Shown: positions 1 through 16,627, numbered from the stretch's first letter. The stretch: DNA of 25,083 nt from Saccoglossus kowalevskii (GCF_000003605.2 NW_003124401.1:23402-48484), one strand, 5' to 3'. A program made the numbers and translations. Notes: a model not told the origin generated them from the letters alone.

Positions 1-113
<113 letters not shown>

Positions 114-3100
114 CGAGCGACATAAACATGACAGAGAATCGTCAGTGACAGGGAGTACTTAATGTCAGGCTGGAATCGCTCGAACTGGAAATAGTGTGGG
201 TGAAGAAACCTGGGGATCGGAGTAAACGACAATCATCCAGAAGTAGAGGTTCGTGGAGACCCGGCACACGAAAATGACGGAGAAAATAGGAGGACGGTGG
301 AATTGTTCGGGCAGACACTGCTTATCCAATATTTCATCTTCCAGTATTTCAACCTCGGGTATTCAAAACGACGGAACTGCCGTTGAAATATCAACGCTGA
401 CGAGATATAATTAATTGAACCGGAGGGCACGAAAATAGAAAGCAATCGAGTTGAAAAAATGACGGTTTTATCTGAAGGTCTTAATCATTTGTCCGTGGTA
501 CATGACATAACCATTAGCAACTCTGTACTTAGTTTAATTTGATAGCCAGACGCATACGAGTTTTTGATTTAATGAAGACATATCATAACTAATACACATA
601 ATATTCATAAAATGAATGGCTTTTTGAAATGCCTACATGGCTACCCCTTTAAGCATCGCTTTCTGATGATGTATTTTACGACTATTACTTGTGGCGTGTG
701 TGAAGCGATCTACGAAGCGAAACTGGGTCGTCGTCGTCGTGTCCGAGGCGATCAACAACACAAGTGTAGTAGTCGTCGTCGCTTTCATGATAACATACAT
801 GTAGTTGATGCAATAGGAAAACCGCAATGACTTGAGTATTTATTCAGAAAATCTCCTTTTTAATGAGAACAGAGTCGCTGTGTACGCTTAATCGTTCTTA
901 ATTGTACTCTCCCACATGCACTGTCTTTCTTTTGGAGAGAAATAGCTAGCGCAGTAACCACAAAACGAGATCTTGTTACCAGACCCCTGTTGTTTTCAAT
1001 CGTTTGCTTAATACAATGGCTATTAAATTCGTGAAGAATTAGAATTTATTGTATGGAAGAAAATATGTCAGTTGCCATCGACGTTACAGAAATTGATATA
1101 TCCTATTCCGGTGGTCGTTATTCTCTGTCAAGTGGCGACGTTTTGTTTAAAACTCTTATTTTTCCTGACAGCAGCCTGTGAATGCTCATTCGGCGTTCAT
1201 CTGTTGTTGTGGGTTCGACACCATTCTGTCATCTGTTGCGATGATTCGCGATTCGTTTCACACTCATTAGCAAATGAAGGCAGCGTACAATAATCTCATT
1301 GTGTAATTAAAACGAGGTTTTGGAATTTAACTTATTGTTTGTCAATATTTCGAAAAAATATGTATATCTAAAAACTGAACTTAACCAACCAAAGGACGAA
1401 ATAGACAACCTCATTTGGGACTAAAAAATTATTTGTTTCTGATCTGTGACGTTCAAAACATGGCGCGCGTCTCTTATTTACTTGTTTTGTAGGCGTTTGT
1501 TTTCGCCCTTTTTGGCAGAAACCCGAAAAGAGTCGCGAATGGCATTTTTGACCCAACAAGTTAAACAGAAACCAGAGTTGATTCCTTTATAACGGTAATT
1601 AGTTGCATCCTTATATAGGCAGTAATTTCTAATATATATATAAAGAAAAATACTAACAGAACAAATACCAACAATACAGAAAAAAATTAAAATCAACTGG
1701 ATGTTTATTTCAAATTCAACCACTCGTTTTAAAAGTTCATTGCATGTTATAGTGAATACAATAAATTGGCAAGATTTGAGCTTTCGTTTAATGTATATGC
1801 CGCATTTCACCATAGATCAAAACCATCCGCTGAGCACGCATATAAAACGAAAAGTCGCGGTGGTTGTCAAAAGTCAATGTCTATAAATGCTTATTTCATA
1901 AGCAACAGTTCCAATCTTGGGTACCCTGAACTACACGTTGTTTCTTCAAAAACAAACAACTTGCTATCATTTGCTTCAATAATAATATCCTATATATATT
2001 TACACCGTTGAATTCGTCTACAGCGTTCCACATTACAATGTTTTGCTGACGTGGTTCTGTTTTAATACAATGTTGTTCCGCCATTGTGTGTTCTGACATT
2101 CATTTCTCGCTTTTCCTTGATTGTTTAGTAATGGCGAAGCACAATAGCGAGCACTGGTGAGTTCAACAACAATTATGTAGACAGAAACAAACACAAATCC
2201 GTGAATAACCATGATAATAGCGGGAGGAGTTTGCATTAAAAAAATCTAACATGGGGTTAAGATTAAGTGAGTGCAGACCAATCCACATATATTATCCCCC
2301 CGTTAAAAAACCATAATATTTCTATAAGAAAATAGTTTAAAAAAAACAACATGAATTCTATTCGTGTATACAATATATATTTCGTTGCAAAAGCATTGCA
2401 ATATATCTCAAACATTAGTTGTCATTCACAATCTACGAACTACGAACAGTCTATCAAAAAAAACAATCACCTAGTAAAAAAGAACGTGAATTACATCAAA
2501 ACTGAAATGTTTTGAAATATTTCATTTACCGACATATAAAGTCGTTGAGATAACCGATCAAAACACGGACGATGAATCGCTATGATTTGATTCAATGTTG
2601 AGTTCGTAAATACCGCACTGTCAGCATCACGGAATAGTTCACAGCAGAGCAGACGGCGCCCATGCACACCGTGACTGCCTACCAAACACCGTGACTGACT
2701 CTGAAAGCGGGAATACAGGATCATGTAGTGATGACACAGAAATTAAACTTAGTGAGTTAAAATTACCCTGGAATGTGATCGATTTTAAAATTACTGAGAA
2801 GTAGTTAAAGTAATTATTATTGATGTGGTTATCGTTGTTACATCATATTTAACGTTAGCGGCGGGCGACTGGCGGCTCATTTCGCCTCGTGGATGGGAAA
2901 CAATGAGGCATCTCGAAACTAAAGGGAGCTTACTTCCGAGTACAGACAGCAGACCGATTAATGATTGGTGACCCGTAAAAAAGACCAAAGACGGGGTTAT
3001 TGGTTTGAGTGTGATACGAACACTGGGTGGTATATAGAGTACACTTAAAACATCGGTGGCTGCCTCCCTCCCACTCACCTGCAACATAGGACGTAACTAC

Positions 3101-3518
3101 GCTCCCGGCAATTTTAGACTAACAGTTCCAGTCACCCGCCTAAATCTAAGCGCAGAATCCACGACAGCCACAATTTTCAAATATTTGTCTAACATAAACG
3201 TGTCGTTACATTTTTTAAGATTTCACACTAACTAGACATTTGTTCCGTTTCGGACGCATTTACATTCAGTTTCGTGCCCTAGTTCCTCGTGGACATTTGA
3301 AGCAGTCGTTGAGCATAGATCGCATAAAAACAAGAGGAACAAATATAGAACACAGAATTCCCAATGTAACTATTGGTATTGCTGTCTGGCTGTAATCTGT
3401 CTGTTTATACACACATGTGACGGGTGCCGATATAAGTCGTTATCTTAAAGCCGCCTTTCTAATGTAAAATTGTATCATGGAGATAGAGTCCGCCAACATC
3501 CTGTCAACCGCCTGACCC
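114..3518. other. Non-coding flank 3' of Nkx6
   Basis: I found no supported gene here. The open frames are short (under 100 codons), lack recognisable motifs and have no convincing exon borders. The content is mixed AT-rich sequence with common CpG. Minor structure includes TCG-trinucleotide runs (728-782) and a 12-base direct repeat, ACACCGTGACTG, at 2666-2677 and 2686-2697, giving a 20-base period. It lies beyond the likely end of the Nkx6 transcript, so it is intergenic or regulatory as far as can be seen. Confidence 0.6.
728..782. repeat. Two short TCG trinucleotide runs
   Basis: Two runs of TCG repeats, at 728-740 and about 772-782, flank a 31-base interval. They could encode Arg or Asp/Ser runs by chance, but the small frames here match no known protein. 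Treated as simple-sequence DNA. Confidence 0.7.
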
Positions 3519-3689
3519 GTGTTGACGATGTACACCTAATAATAGGCGTCTGTTGACGATAACATAGTGGACAACGGTGAACGGCGCTGGCGACTGTCAG
3601 ACTCGAATAGGTTGTCCCGGAATGACTCCTTATCAACCCCGTCCACATACGCGTGTTGACGATAACATAGTGGACAACGGTGAACGGCG
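3519..3689. repeat. Direct-repeat cluster with core TGTTGACGAT
   Basis: A 36-base sequence occurs identically at 3551-3586 and 3654-3689, 103 bases apart. It starts TGTTGACGATAACATAGTGG and ends ACGGCG. A third, partial copy of the first ten bases (TGTTGACGAT) sits at 3520-3529. The bases between copies do not align well, so this is not a simple tandem satellite. It lies about 560 bp past the Nkx6 stop codon. It may be a duplicated protein-binding element or the remnant of a minisatellite; the function is unknown. Confidence 0.9.
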
Positions 3690-4034
3690 TGTCTGAGTAC
3701 ATGGTAATAAAGACAGACTCATCATTCCCTATTTGTTTCTGTATAATGTAATTATATCCACGATATATATAACGGGTCCGAGATAGTCTTACTTAGTACG
3801 TAGTCTGGGTACAGTTGGGTGTCGTTTAACGACCTGATTTGCCGTCTATTGTTAAGATAATCATACTGATATTGCTTAGTTTAAGACGAGCAAAAATATG
3901 ATGAGTTTGGGGATGATATATGTAGATCGGTGACCCATTCATAATAAAAAAATGATGTCAAATAAGAATGTCTTGGCGAGAGTGTCAGTAAAAAGGAAAG
4001 CTACTAGCTCTCAGCCGTGTCGTTAGTATGCTAC
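3690..4034. other. Non-coding sequence beyond the likely Nkx6 3' end
   Basis: AT-rich sequence between the direct-repeat cluster and the candidate Nkx6 poly(A) signal. No exon, RNA gene or strong repeat was seen. If the signal at 4035-4040 is not used, part of this could be Nkx6 3' UTR, but no AATAAA or ATTAAA appears on the minus strand here. Confidence 0.5.
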
Positions 4035-4040
4035 TTTATA
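4035..4040 (-). terminator. Weak candidate poly(A) signal for Nkx6
   Basis: The plus-strand TTTATA reads as the variant hexamer TATAAA on the minus strand, about 210 bases after the Nkx6 stop codon. No canonical AATAAA or ATTAAA was found between the stop codon and about 3300, so this is the nearest plausible signal by elimination. It may instead be chance AT-rich sequence, and the real 3' end may be much further away. Confidence 0.2.
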
Positions 4041-4249
4041 CCTGGCCCGTCTTGGCAAGACACACCGTACGTTATAATTGGATAGCCGGCATTGAGGGAC
4101 CTGCAAACTTGACTTATACTTTAAAATATATAAAATAATAAAAGGAAATATACATTCGCCGACAAGTAGTCCATGATTGAAATGTACATGCTAGTTTGAA
4201 ATCTTATCTGGTTGCCTACATCCAGATAATGCCTGGGTAAGGTACTAAG

Positions 4250-7537
<3,288 letters not shown>

Positions 7538-8280
7538 CGAAGTCCGTCGCACCCAGCCCCGCAATCCGTGAAATTAAACCAATAACATAGACAAATCGTG
7601 GAGTCACTAATTCCGTACGTGTCAAACTGGTGTCCCGCGGTGGATTGTAACCAACAGAGAAGTGTAGGAGCTCGCTATATGCCGGTAAAGTTTACCAAAC
7701 ACGAGCAGTACTTGTGATAGGATACTACTGATCGAACGTAGGTCGAGTGGCCACTGTCACCAATTCAACTGTGCCCTGTCACTGTACATACGTGATACTA
7801 TATGGATGGCACATACATAGTCAGTGTCACATCAACCTGGGTGGTAGACTGAATGGTCGAGTGATTAATGCTCTAAATCGATTCAGAGGGGTAGTGGACA
7901 GCTAGCAAAAACCCCAAGTACGTGCACTGCGGGGCGGGTTTGATTACCAATATCATCAATCAATTGTTCACTGTGTAATTAATGACGGACGACACGCCCT
8001 CTCGGGTCAACTATACTGTCGACTGGTGCATTCCGATTGGTCAAGGGCAGCCAGCTGCTTATTGGAGCAAGAATTGTCGGCACGCCCCCAATAGAGGAAA
8101 GGGTGCCCAATAGTTATGATTAGCTAGGTTATTAACTCAATACAGCGGGGAATATATCACACCATAGTTTAAACGACACTCCAATTAAATGGCGACGTTC
8201 TGCTAACTCCTCCGTTCGTCGAGAGGTATCAAAGCTGGCCGCTCTTTTCGAATTTGGACAAAAAGTGGCACGGGGGTAAG
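7538..8280 (-). promoter_or_regulatory. Putative Nkx6 5' UTR and proximal promoter
   Basis: This is the flank directly upstream of the Nkx6 start codon. It contains a GC box, GGGGCGGG (7931-7938), and CCAAT boxes on both strands (plus at 7947-7951, 8088-8092 and 8107-8111; minus at 8036-8040 and 8061-8065). It also holds an E-box CAGCTG (8052-8057), a homeodomain site GTAATTAA (7975-7982) and a TCF/LEF-like ATCAAAG near 8228. No convincing TATA box at a fixed distance was found, and the transcription start cannot be placed. The density of promoter elements within about 250 bases supports a core promoter near 7.9-8.1 kb. Confidence 0.45.
7975..7982 (-). promoter_or_regulatory. NK6-type homeodomain site in the proximal promoter
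   Basis: The plus-strand GTAATTAA is TTAATTAC on the coding strand of Nkx6, the same 8-mer found in intron 2 at 5750-5757. It lies about 440 bases upstream of the start codon, next to the GC box and CCAAT cluster. This position suits autoregulation or input from another homeodomain factor. An 8-mer alone is weak evidence. Confidence 0.3.
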
Positions 8281-9917
8281 AAACAGTTTATACAAGTAAA
8301 GTTAAAAGTAAAGTAAACAAGCCTTAATAGCAAGGCAAGTGGAAATCATTCAGCTATTTATTATGAGGTTCCCAGTGTATGGCGAACAATGCAGCAAAGA
8401 GTTGGATGAATGGAGAGTTTTTGCCTCTGAAATTAAGGTGTTTATAGGATCCGCCTACCTTTATAAATGTGTCAGTGGTCCCGAATAGATCTCACAATAA
8501 TGGAGACGGTGATATAAAGATATAAACGAGCCCTGGGATACTCACTGAACACATTTCTCGAACACCGCAGCTGGGTTGCCATGGTGATGTGGAGATGTTT
8601 CAGTAGCGATGTACTGACCCTTACAATGTGACGCAATAAGGTGAAGAAAACAGTGATTCAAAAACGGGAAATAAAACGTGTTTTTTGTTTAGATTTTTTG
8701 TACATAAAGTGTGTTTTTTTCAAATGGTTTACGATGTCGCGCGGAATGGCTTGTTCTTGGTGGCTATGGCCACTGATGACGTGACAGCCCGGTACCTACG
8801 CGTCTTCTTTGCTGTAGTAAATCTGCGACGCTCCGCTGAAGTTTCGTATTCAAACATCGTCGACTGGTTGCCAACCGGTTGCTACGTTTCTCTAGTTAAC
8901 CAGTTACTACTTTTAACGAAATAAGTTTCAGAGCAACTATTTATTTCAAATGCCCCTTTCAGTACTCAGTTTACAGGTATGTGACCGAGGTGTTTCCATT
9001 TATGGATAAAAAGAACCGTTTTGTCGCAGCTTTGTGGTGAGACCGTAGTACAAGGTCAGTCAAAAGAAAAGAATAACCCAAGTAGTTTATACAAAGCAAG
9101 CAATTAAATGAATATGCTAACATATCTGTAACATCTAATGTTGAGATTGAATCTCTTACGCACAGAAAAAAAATCGCAAACTATGATCAAATTAAACCTC
9201 GATGAAACTGATTACATTTAATGCAGTCAGTAGAAATGGTTGTCAAAGGACTGGCCTAATGAAAACATATTAATCTTTCATATGTATTGTTATTATTATT
9301 AAAAAGGAAACCTCCCCCTTGTTACGGATACACAACCAGTAGCGGATATTTGCAGCAATCCGATGTATTTAACTGTCTTTTCCTCTGCCTTCCGTCGACT
9401 TGTTCTCAATGAAAGCGAACATCAGACGGCGCTAGGCATGCTGAACTAAAACGATTCAATTCACGTGTACAGACGCCTCTGTTCCGCCGAGTCAGATAGG
9501 ACATCGCTCTGTGGTACATTGCAATGTTATTAAATACTATCTCGCTGTGTATACAGTAACCAATTTAATCAAACGAAAGCAACGCCATTGATGGTATCAA
9601 ACTTCTTCACTTATTTGTACGGGCACGAGGCAGTATTGTTCACCTGCTCTCACTCACCCAGTGTCGGTATCGGATCAAAAATGTTTAACTTTGATGTCGG
9701 AAATGTTGGAACAATTTTGCTTAAAACATTAATAGGTCAATGCGTTTTAACTGGATTAACAACGTACTGAATGTAAGACAGCAAAGTTTTTTTTTTAGAA
9801 AACCAGTGAATTAATATCTAAACCTGGCAAAATCGAAATTAATTGATATTTACATCGGATATTCAGTTACAGAAAAGGTTAGCGTAATTACGACACTTTA
9901 TGAAAACAAATCCATAC

Positions 9918-9939
9918 TTGGTATACACAGGCATACCAA
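9918..9939. repeat. Small perfect inverted repeat
   Basis: TTGGTAT (9918-9924) and ATACCAA (9933-9939) are exact reverse complements separated by 8 bases. The palindrome is short and surrounded by AT-rich sequence. It could be a dimeric protein site or chance. Confidence 0.5.
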
Positions 9940-12900
9940 ACAATATTGCATATGTTGATAAAAAATGATAAAACTTCACAAAATTCACAAAACTTTAAAA
10001 CAGAAAAAAACCAGAAATGTTAATTCAGTATTGCGTCAATCTGTTGACTAGGTGAGTTGTTTTAACAGTTATTTAAACGCGAGAACTGTATGTAACTGCT
10101 ATTGCATTTATAGAGTTAGTCATCACATACAGACACCCAATTGTACAAGGATTGTGTTCAGGCATGGGGTGGGGCATCTTTAGAAAGAGCACGATGGGGA
10201 CAAGTTGTTTATAGTCGATCGGAGTTGTATATACATCCCTTGTCGAACACAACAATTACTCTGGCATCAGATTAACACAGTGTTCAAAATATAACTGATT
10301 GAACGACCACGCATTATGTAGACGTTTTAGTTTGACGCATGAATAGCAAAGGTAAGGTTGATGAGACCCGTTTTGTCGGTCTCTGGACACCATACATTTT
10401 TATATGAGTAATGCATGACTGGTATAGATGGGAGAATGTTCCCATGGTAACTATCAATCCAAATTGGATGACTTTTCTTAGACTCTCTTTTCAGGACGAA
10501 TGGTTAATTTCATGTTTGGGTTATAACTTGCATCGGTAGTTTTGACAAATAGTTCATGCTGTTTTGCGTTCGTTTAAAATGAGGGCTGGTCAATTTCATG
10601 ATTAGAGTGTATTGATTTCACAGTGATGTTTGATATCAGGAGAAATCGGATCAGTTGTCTGATTAATACCGATGCGTCATGCGCCAACTCCCCTCCGAAT
10701 ACAACCGATAGTTTTTAATACATTTCAAAGTAATTAATTGGAGTGGGGAGGTAAAATGGCACAGCAAAATGATCGCCCAGTTCAACAATTAGTACGAAAA
10801 CGCGGTATCCTTGCCACCCAGAGGGTTTATGCGTGCCAGGCACACTGTATAAGTCATGTTCATCCCACCGTTTCGCCTTTTATGTTGAAAACAAAAGCTC
10901 TCATTGACATCGCAGTTCGACCCGACCCCCGCCCGTCGCATACAGTATAATTCAAACACGCACGCCTTCCAACAGATTTCCATTTCGCATTGTCCTTGGG
11001 TGCCACATAGTTGTACGTCAGGGCCCACCACTAGCTGTTTTACTGTACCCCGGCTAAGGCATGTCTAAGAAAATCAGAGTTCCGTCAGAAGTTTCAAGAA
11101 AGCCACTCAGAGTATATCTGTAATGCCCGTTTCTTCATTACATCGACCGAAATCGCAGTTTTTGTCACGGTTTTCGGCGCGAATCACTTCTTGGGAAACT
11201 ATACATGACTGTTTCGTCAACTGATTAGCATTTCATGTTAATTTCATGGCATATTTACATCTCAACTGAAGCCGTCCCCGGAGTAAAATCCCGAATACTA
11301 ACAAGATAGTAGCGAACGCCGTTCGATGTCTTTGTTCACACACGCTCTTCTTGTGTACGCTGCCTTGAAGTACCACGATCACTGCCTGGAAATGAATCTC
11401 CTCGCACCCAATTAAAATCAATAAAAACGAAACTTCGGTTCAGAAAACTTTTGTGACAACAGTCATCCTTGGACAATAGAACGAACCACGATGAACACAT
11501 TGGATATGTATATGCATGTCTACACGTGCGAAACAAATCGTACTGAAGACTGTTAGATGGCTATGGCTAGATGATTTCTAACTCATCCTAACGTTCATAT
11601 TCCTCGAGGCCGCGTTTACTTGCACGTGACAAATTAATTTACTTTAGTTTGATATAATTCAATACAACGATAGTTTTATTGCATTTTCTGAATTTCAATT
11701 ATAACACTGTAACAGTTGAAAGTGCGAACATTATTAAAATTCAAAATCTTTAGCCACTGAGAATACGCACTACATCGAATAAACGGCGAATATTTGGTCT
11801 TTTCTGGTTGAATGTGTTGATATGAAATATGACAATGCCATGTTCATATCATCGACACTCCACTCAGTTTTTTGTTGATAGTTTTTATCTTGTAATTGGT
11901 TTAATTTAATCGTCTCAGGTAATTCGTTTCTCTGTGACATCGTACCCGCTTTGATGCCGTCCTACACTTTAGATCCATACCAATTTAGAATCTAACTTCG
12001 TGAGTTGAAATATAAACAAGGGGTAATGGGCAGTGATTTATTCTGTAAGTGGGGATTACCCGCCTTGTAAATGGAAACGCCGCCTATATGCACTGTCGCA
12101 CAGTCTGTTACGTTTTGTCGTCTGTAAGCAATTCGCCATGAAAATCAGACTCGGATTGTATCCAGTATTCGCGAATTCAAATATCTTCGAGCAGCTATAT
12201 TATTAATTTGGTTTTCGTAAAATAATATTACCCCGATGACCCAGTTGTCTAAGTGTTGAATAGAGGTTGGCGACTCTTACCTGTCGAATTGTGATAGACA
12301 TACTTTACCGGGAACTATGAGAGGCAGTCTGTCGGCGAGTCTATGGCCAACCCATATACGTATGTACGACAAAACGTTCATTGAAAGCATGAAGCTCCCT
12401 AACCGCCACTCAGGCGAGCACACAATCTGTTCCACTATCGGCGAGTGTGAATTTCAACACGTATAAAAATATGCTATTAATTTTTTATTCATATAACAAG
12501 AGCACAGTTCGATGAATATATATCAATCGGTTTTTTTTACTTAAATATGAAAGAGAGAACAAGAGTGGCACATTTTGATTGTTAGTTTTAACTGTGAACA
12601 AATCACGTTTTCTTTTTTAATTCTCAAAAAAATAAACTGGTTCATATTCTGAAACATACAGCACAATAAACAACAGTTATTCCACGAAATTGTCGTGACA
12701 ATTAGTAGCAAGGGTTTGTTGTATAGACCACAATAAGTGAGACCGGTTTTAATCGTCTCTGGGTCGACTAAATAATATGGTATCACTGACTTTCAGTATC
12801 TTTGCTCGTATGTAAAATGTGTAAAAGCTGTCATTTTTATAAGTGCGATTATTAGTGGGTCAGCAAATACTTTTTTTTTGCAGTTGCACTTATGCCATTT

Positions 12901-15900
12901 TCCCGTTAAATCTGTTAGCGAACTGTATTTATGACGTCATTTTGCGACAATATGAGACTTATAGACGTTTATGAATAGATGATTTAATGATACCTTTTAG
13001 AGAAAGCGTCATATTTTGTAGTAGCTGGATAGTTCAATTCTCAGTATAGCGGATTTGAATAGAATACACGTGGAAATTGAATGTTATTTAAACCACTACC
13101 ACAGCATTCATCATACAAGGCAGTATTTTTGAAAATCGTACAGAAATTCATTTTTTTTGTTTTTGAAGTTTGGGGCTGACTGAGAAAGAAATAAACACAA
13201 TAAAATAGTATATCACATATACAATACCAGTGGGAAGGAATGCTTATGATCGTTGGCACCGTGGCTCGAAAAGTATCCAACAATATGAAAAAAGAGTGAC
13301 ACTTCAAAGGTACACATATAATACTCCGAGGTAAATTGCAGAACAAGATGCTACAACAAGTGACTGGAAAACTTCATTCGTTTATATTTAAACAGTATGG
13401 TAAAAAGATGAAAGTGAATTATTAACTGTGTAAAAAAAAAGTCGGAGTAAATCTAGAAGAAGAGTTAGGCGAATCTAATCACAGCGATTGTATACCAGAT
13501 TTCACTGGCAATACGGGTTGATATGGTCATTCTCGTGTTTCCTCACTACCCAAACACTTCCTGTGGCTTTTAAAACTTTAATTAATTTTGTATATAGAGA
13601 TATAATAATGATGTCTGCTCCCTGTCTGTCCGTCCCATCTCAACACACCTGCTCATTTCGCCGCTCTTTATCTCCGCCGCATAAATGAACTCACTTCATA
13701 CACTGAATAACTGGCACATGTTTGCAGGTTGAGTAATAATATAAAACCCGAAAGACATCCATCTTGGTGTCGCAATGCATTGTGGGAAAATCTTCGCATA
13801 TCATCAAAATGACATCGTGCACTTGAATTTGGTCCGTCATAGTAGACCACGATGCACTACAATCAGTCCAGAAAATCCAGTCTGGGAAATGGCTTTGGAA
13901 ATAACAAAATAAAACTAGATAATTTAAAACGCGTTGATAACTTTCTAATATTCTCGCTAATGTCACTAATAAAAATACAACGAGTGGTGATTCGCAACTG
14001 ATAAATACATAAGTGAATGTTGTTGTTTTTCAGATATATTTATATTAAATTGGTTTAGGAATTGTTGCCTAGGATACCACGATATATTTGTTCTGAGCAT
14101 GCAAAGCGCCAACATGAAATACGTTCGTTTCATATTTGTACTTAACGTTAGTAGGAACTATGATGTAACGTTGACGTTGACAATGCATAAGACGTCGAAT
14201 TTGAGAAATCAAGTTGTTGAATACCAACAAAGCAGAAAAAAGGTGTTTTCACAGGACATCTATCGCTGGCTTTCCCATATGTATTATGAAGTACTGACGG
14301 AGTGGGGAGACTATAGCACGTCTTTAGATCTTGTTGAGATCATTCAGATTACATGTCTACAATGGTTTTCTTTTTTGCATTCTTAGTTTCGCGATAAAGA
14401 CAAACATTGGTCGCGTGGCTCATGGTCAACACCTTACATGTATGTGCATCGATTCATCGGACCCCAGTGCGTCCGATTGGCACGTGATTTTGTACAAACA
14501 TGAATGTCTGTATTTCAAGTGGACGCAGAAACAACTGTATTTAAACTGGCATATTTTATGATTCTTTAAACGATATTTGATTCCGCCCATGAAGTAACTG
14601 TTAATGTATATCTAAAACACTGTCGCCGCGACTCAACGTCGATGTTTCAGCACTCGACCATCAGCCAGTCTCGACGCCATTCACCTGAACGGAGACACTG
14701 TCATGTCGTTTTTTATGATATATCAACATTTTAAACAACGATTAAACCTGTCCAATGGCACCAGCAATGTTGATAGGCCTCACGGCGTGGCTGTTATAGG
14801 TTAGCAACTTAAGTATGGAGAATAACCAAGACAAATCAATGACCACTTCAAAATAAACTTCATAATGTCTCGCATTGATTAGACCGGGACACACTCAAAA
14901 GCGGGCAATAAGTCAAAAGATAACAGACACGGTGCTACATCGTACAAATGCTTGCACACGTCTGCCTTATGCGAGGTGCAAAATAAAATGGCACGAAAAT
15001 CATGTCGACAAATTTACGGTACACGTGTTGTGGTAGTAAACACACCTGAATATCAAAGCTATAGGCGATCCCGTAATGGAATCTTACTTTTATATGCGTT
15101 AATAAACTATATGGCGAGTTTTACCGAGACTAACGGGAAGTGTGTCTTTGTTTTATTTCTATAAAGTTTCAATAGATAATATAAGTGTAAATGATGATGA
15201 TTTGCTTAATACTTGTAATTAAATTTAATACAGTTAGAGTTAATCTTACCGACAATCCCCTATCAGCGGATACGAGGATTATCACAAACTACCAGTGCCG
15301 TCAAATAACAAGTCAGTGCCTCGTTAAACGCTATATAAGCTTTCAATTTGGTGAGAAGGAGATCGAAATAGAAATGTCAACAATGTTCACGACATCGTGT
15401 GTAGACTTGAGTCTAGATTAAGTCCATGAATAATTTAACTATTTTAAATCTCACAGAAACTGATGTATTTTGTCTTTCATTTTTAATTCATATTGCCGCT
15501 AATAACGTTTTGGTGGGGTTTTTAGAGGACGATGATGATTAAGAAAGCGAGACACGCTATATAACAACTTAGCGATTGGTTAGGGATGAATCATGGTGGA
15601 ATAAGTTACAATTTGGGGATTCCAGGGAAGGCCTTTATTCATTTCTGTTGGACTCTTGTCCTTAGCCAGGTAATTATTGTGGAATCTCTTCCATCAACGT
15701 TCAAACGTCAATTGCACCACGACATCTGGTTCAAGTTTACCACGTCGCGTCAATATTAAATCAGATACTTTATGGAGCAGAAAAGATACAATAAATCAGA
15801 TTTAAGTACACGTCCCGCTACGGTTGAGCTGGCTGCAGCATAATTGTTGCACTAGTAGCCTTGCCTTAAATTGAGATTAAATGGAGAGTGGTGAAAGGCT

Positions 15901-16099
15901 GCAACTCCGCCCTGTGTGTTGCATGTCTCGCAGTGTTAGACGCGACTCTCAAGCACACACGCGTACAGTGGTTGTATTGCTTCATGATATTCACAAGAAC
16001 GGACTTCCCTTAGGGCATTCTGCCGTTCATGTGTGACAAATAGAAGCCGTAATAAATTCCTCGTATATCCCGAATCTTTCAGTTATTTTTTATTAATTT

Positions 16100-16114
16100 A
16101 AAAAAAAAAAAAAG
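16100..16114. repeat. Homopolymer A tract (15 bases)
   Basis: Fifteen consecutive A residues. A retroposon tail was considered, but the preceding sequence shows no RNA polymerase III promoter boxes, and no target-site duplication was found around it. Confidence 0.85.
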
Positions 16115-16627
16115 ATTTCTCATGGTAAGGCAACGATTGGAGAAACGGTATCGTAGGAACAAACCCGTGACATAATTGCATAAGCCGTGGCAGACAAGGA
16201 GGTAGGCTAGGCCCATCAGGTGAACCGATGGAAACATTCTGGGTAGCCGTCCTGGTGCCACTTGGTCGCGTCATTACGTGTCCTCCAGTCAAATTGGTTG
16301 GCTTCAAGTGGGATCAGGGCTGATGTCTGTTTCCATTCAAGCTGTGTTTAACTGCGACTCTGTCTGCGGAGAGGCGTGGGAGTTTGGACGTACTATTCGA
16401 ACCGCAGACATCACTGTGCGCCCCTCATCATAGCAGTGCTTGACCGTAGCTACTTGACCAGTGCACACGACCTGGACCTTCGATAAGATTACGCAAAATT
16501 ATCACTGTGCCCAAATGCTACCCGGAGACTGACACACAGAAAGCCTAGACACATTGCCAGTCAAACAGTTGACAAATTTCAACCATGCACGTCTGCCTCG
16601 GTATTTGGAACTGATAACAACTCTTTA

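Noticed and set aside
1205-1222. GGTTCGAC-like sequence resembling a tRNA B box
   Set aside because: Only a partial match, and no A box or cloverleaf could be assembled upstream.
8685-8924. 79-codon plus-strand open frame with a hydrophobic stretch
   Set aside because: No homolog recognised, first codon lies in a T-rich run, and no splice context supports an exon.
13041-13346. 101-codon minus-strand open frame rich in Phe, Ile and Cys
   Set aside because: Composition is that expected from AT-rich non-coding DNA; no motif or exon border.
13781-13789. Su(H)/CBF1 site TGTGGGAAA as a Notch-response element
   Set aside because: A single 9-mer with no paired site and no conservation evidence; kept only as a note in the upstream region.
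13691-13966. 91-codon minus-strand open frame
   Set aside because: Considered as a possible transposase fragment, but no catalytic motif, terminal repeats or target duplication were seen.
14099-14386. 95-codon plus-strand open frame starting with ATG
   Set aside because: No recognisable domain; length is within chance expectation for a 25-kb window.
16079-16500. Possible SINE or retroposon ending at the A15 tract
   Set aside because: No A-box/B-box pair, no target-site duplication, and the GC-richer sequence lies on the wrong side of the A tract for a plus-strand element.
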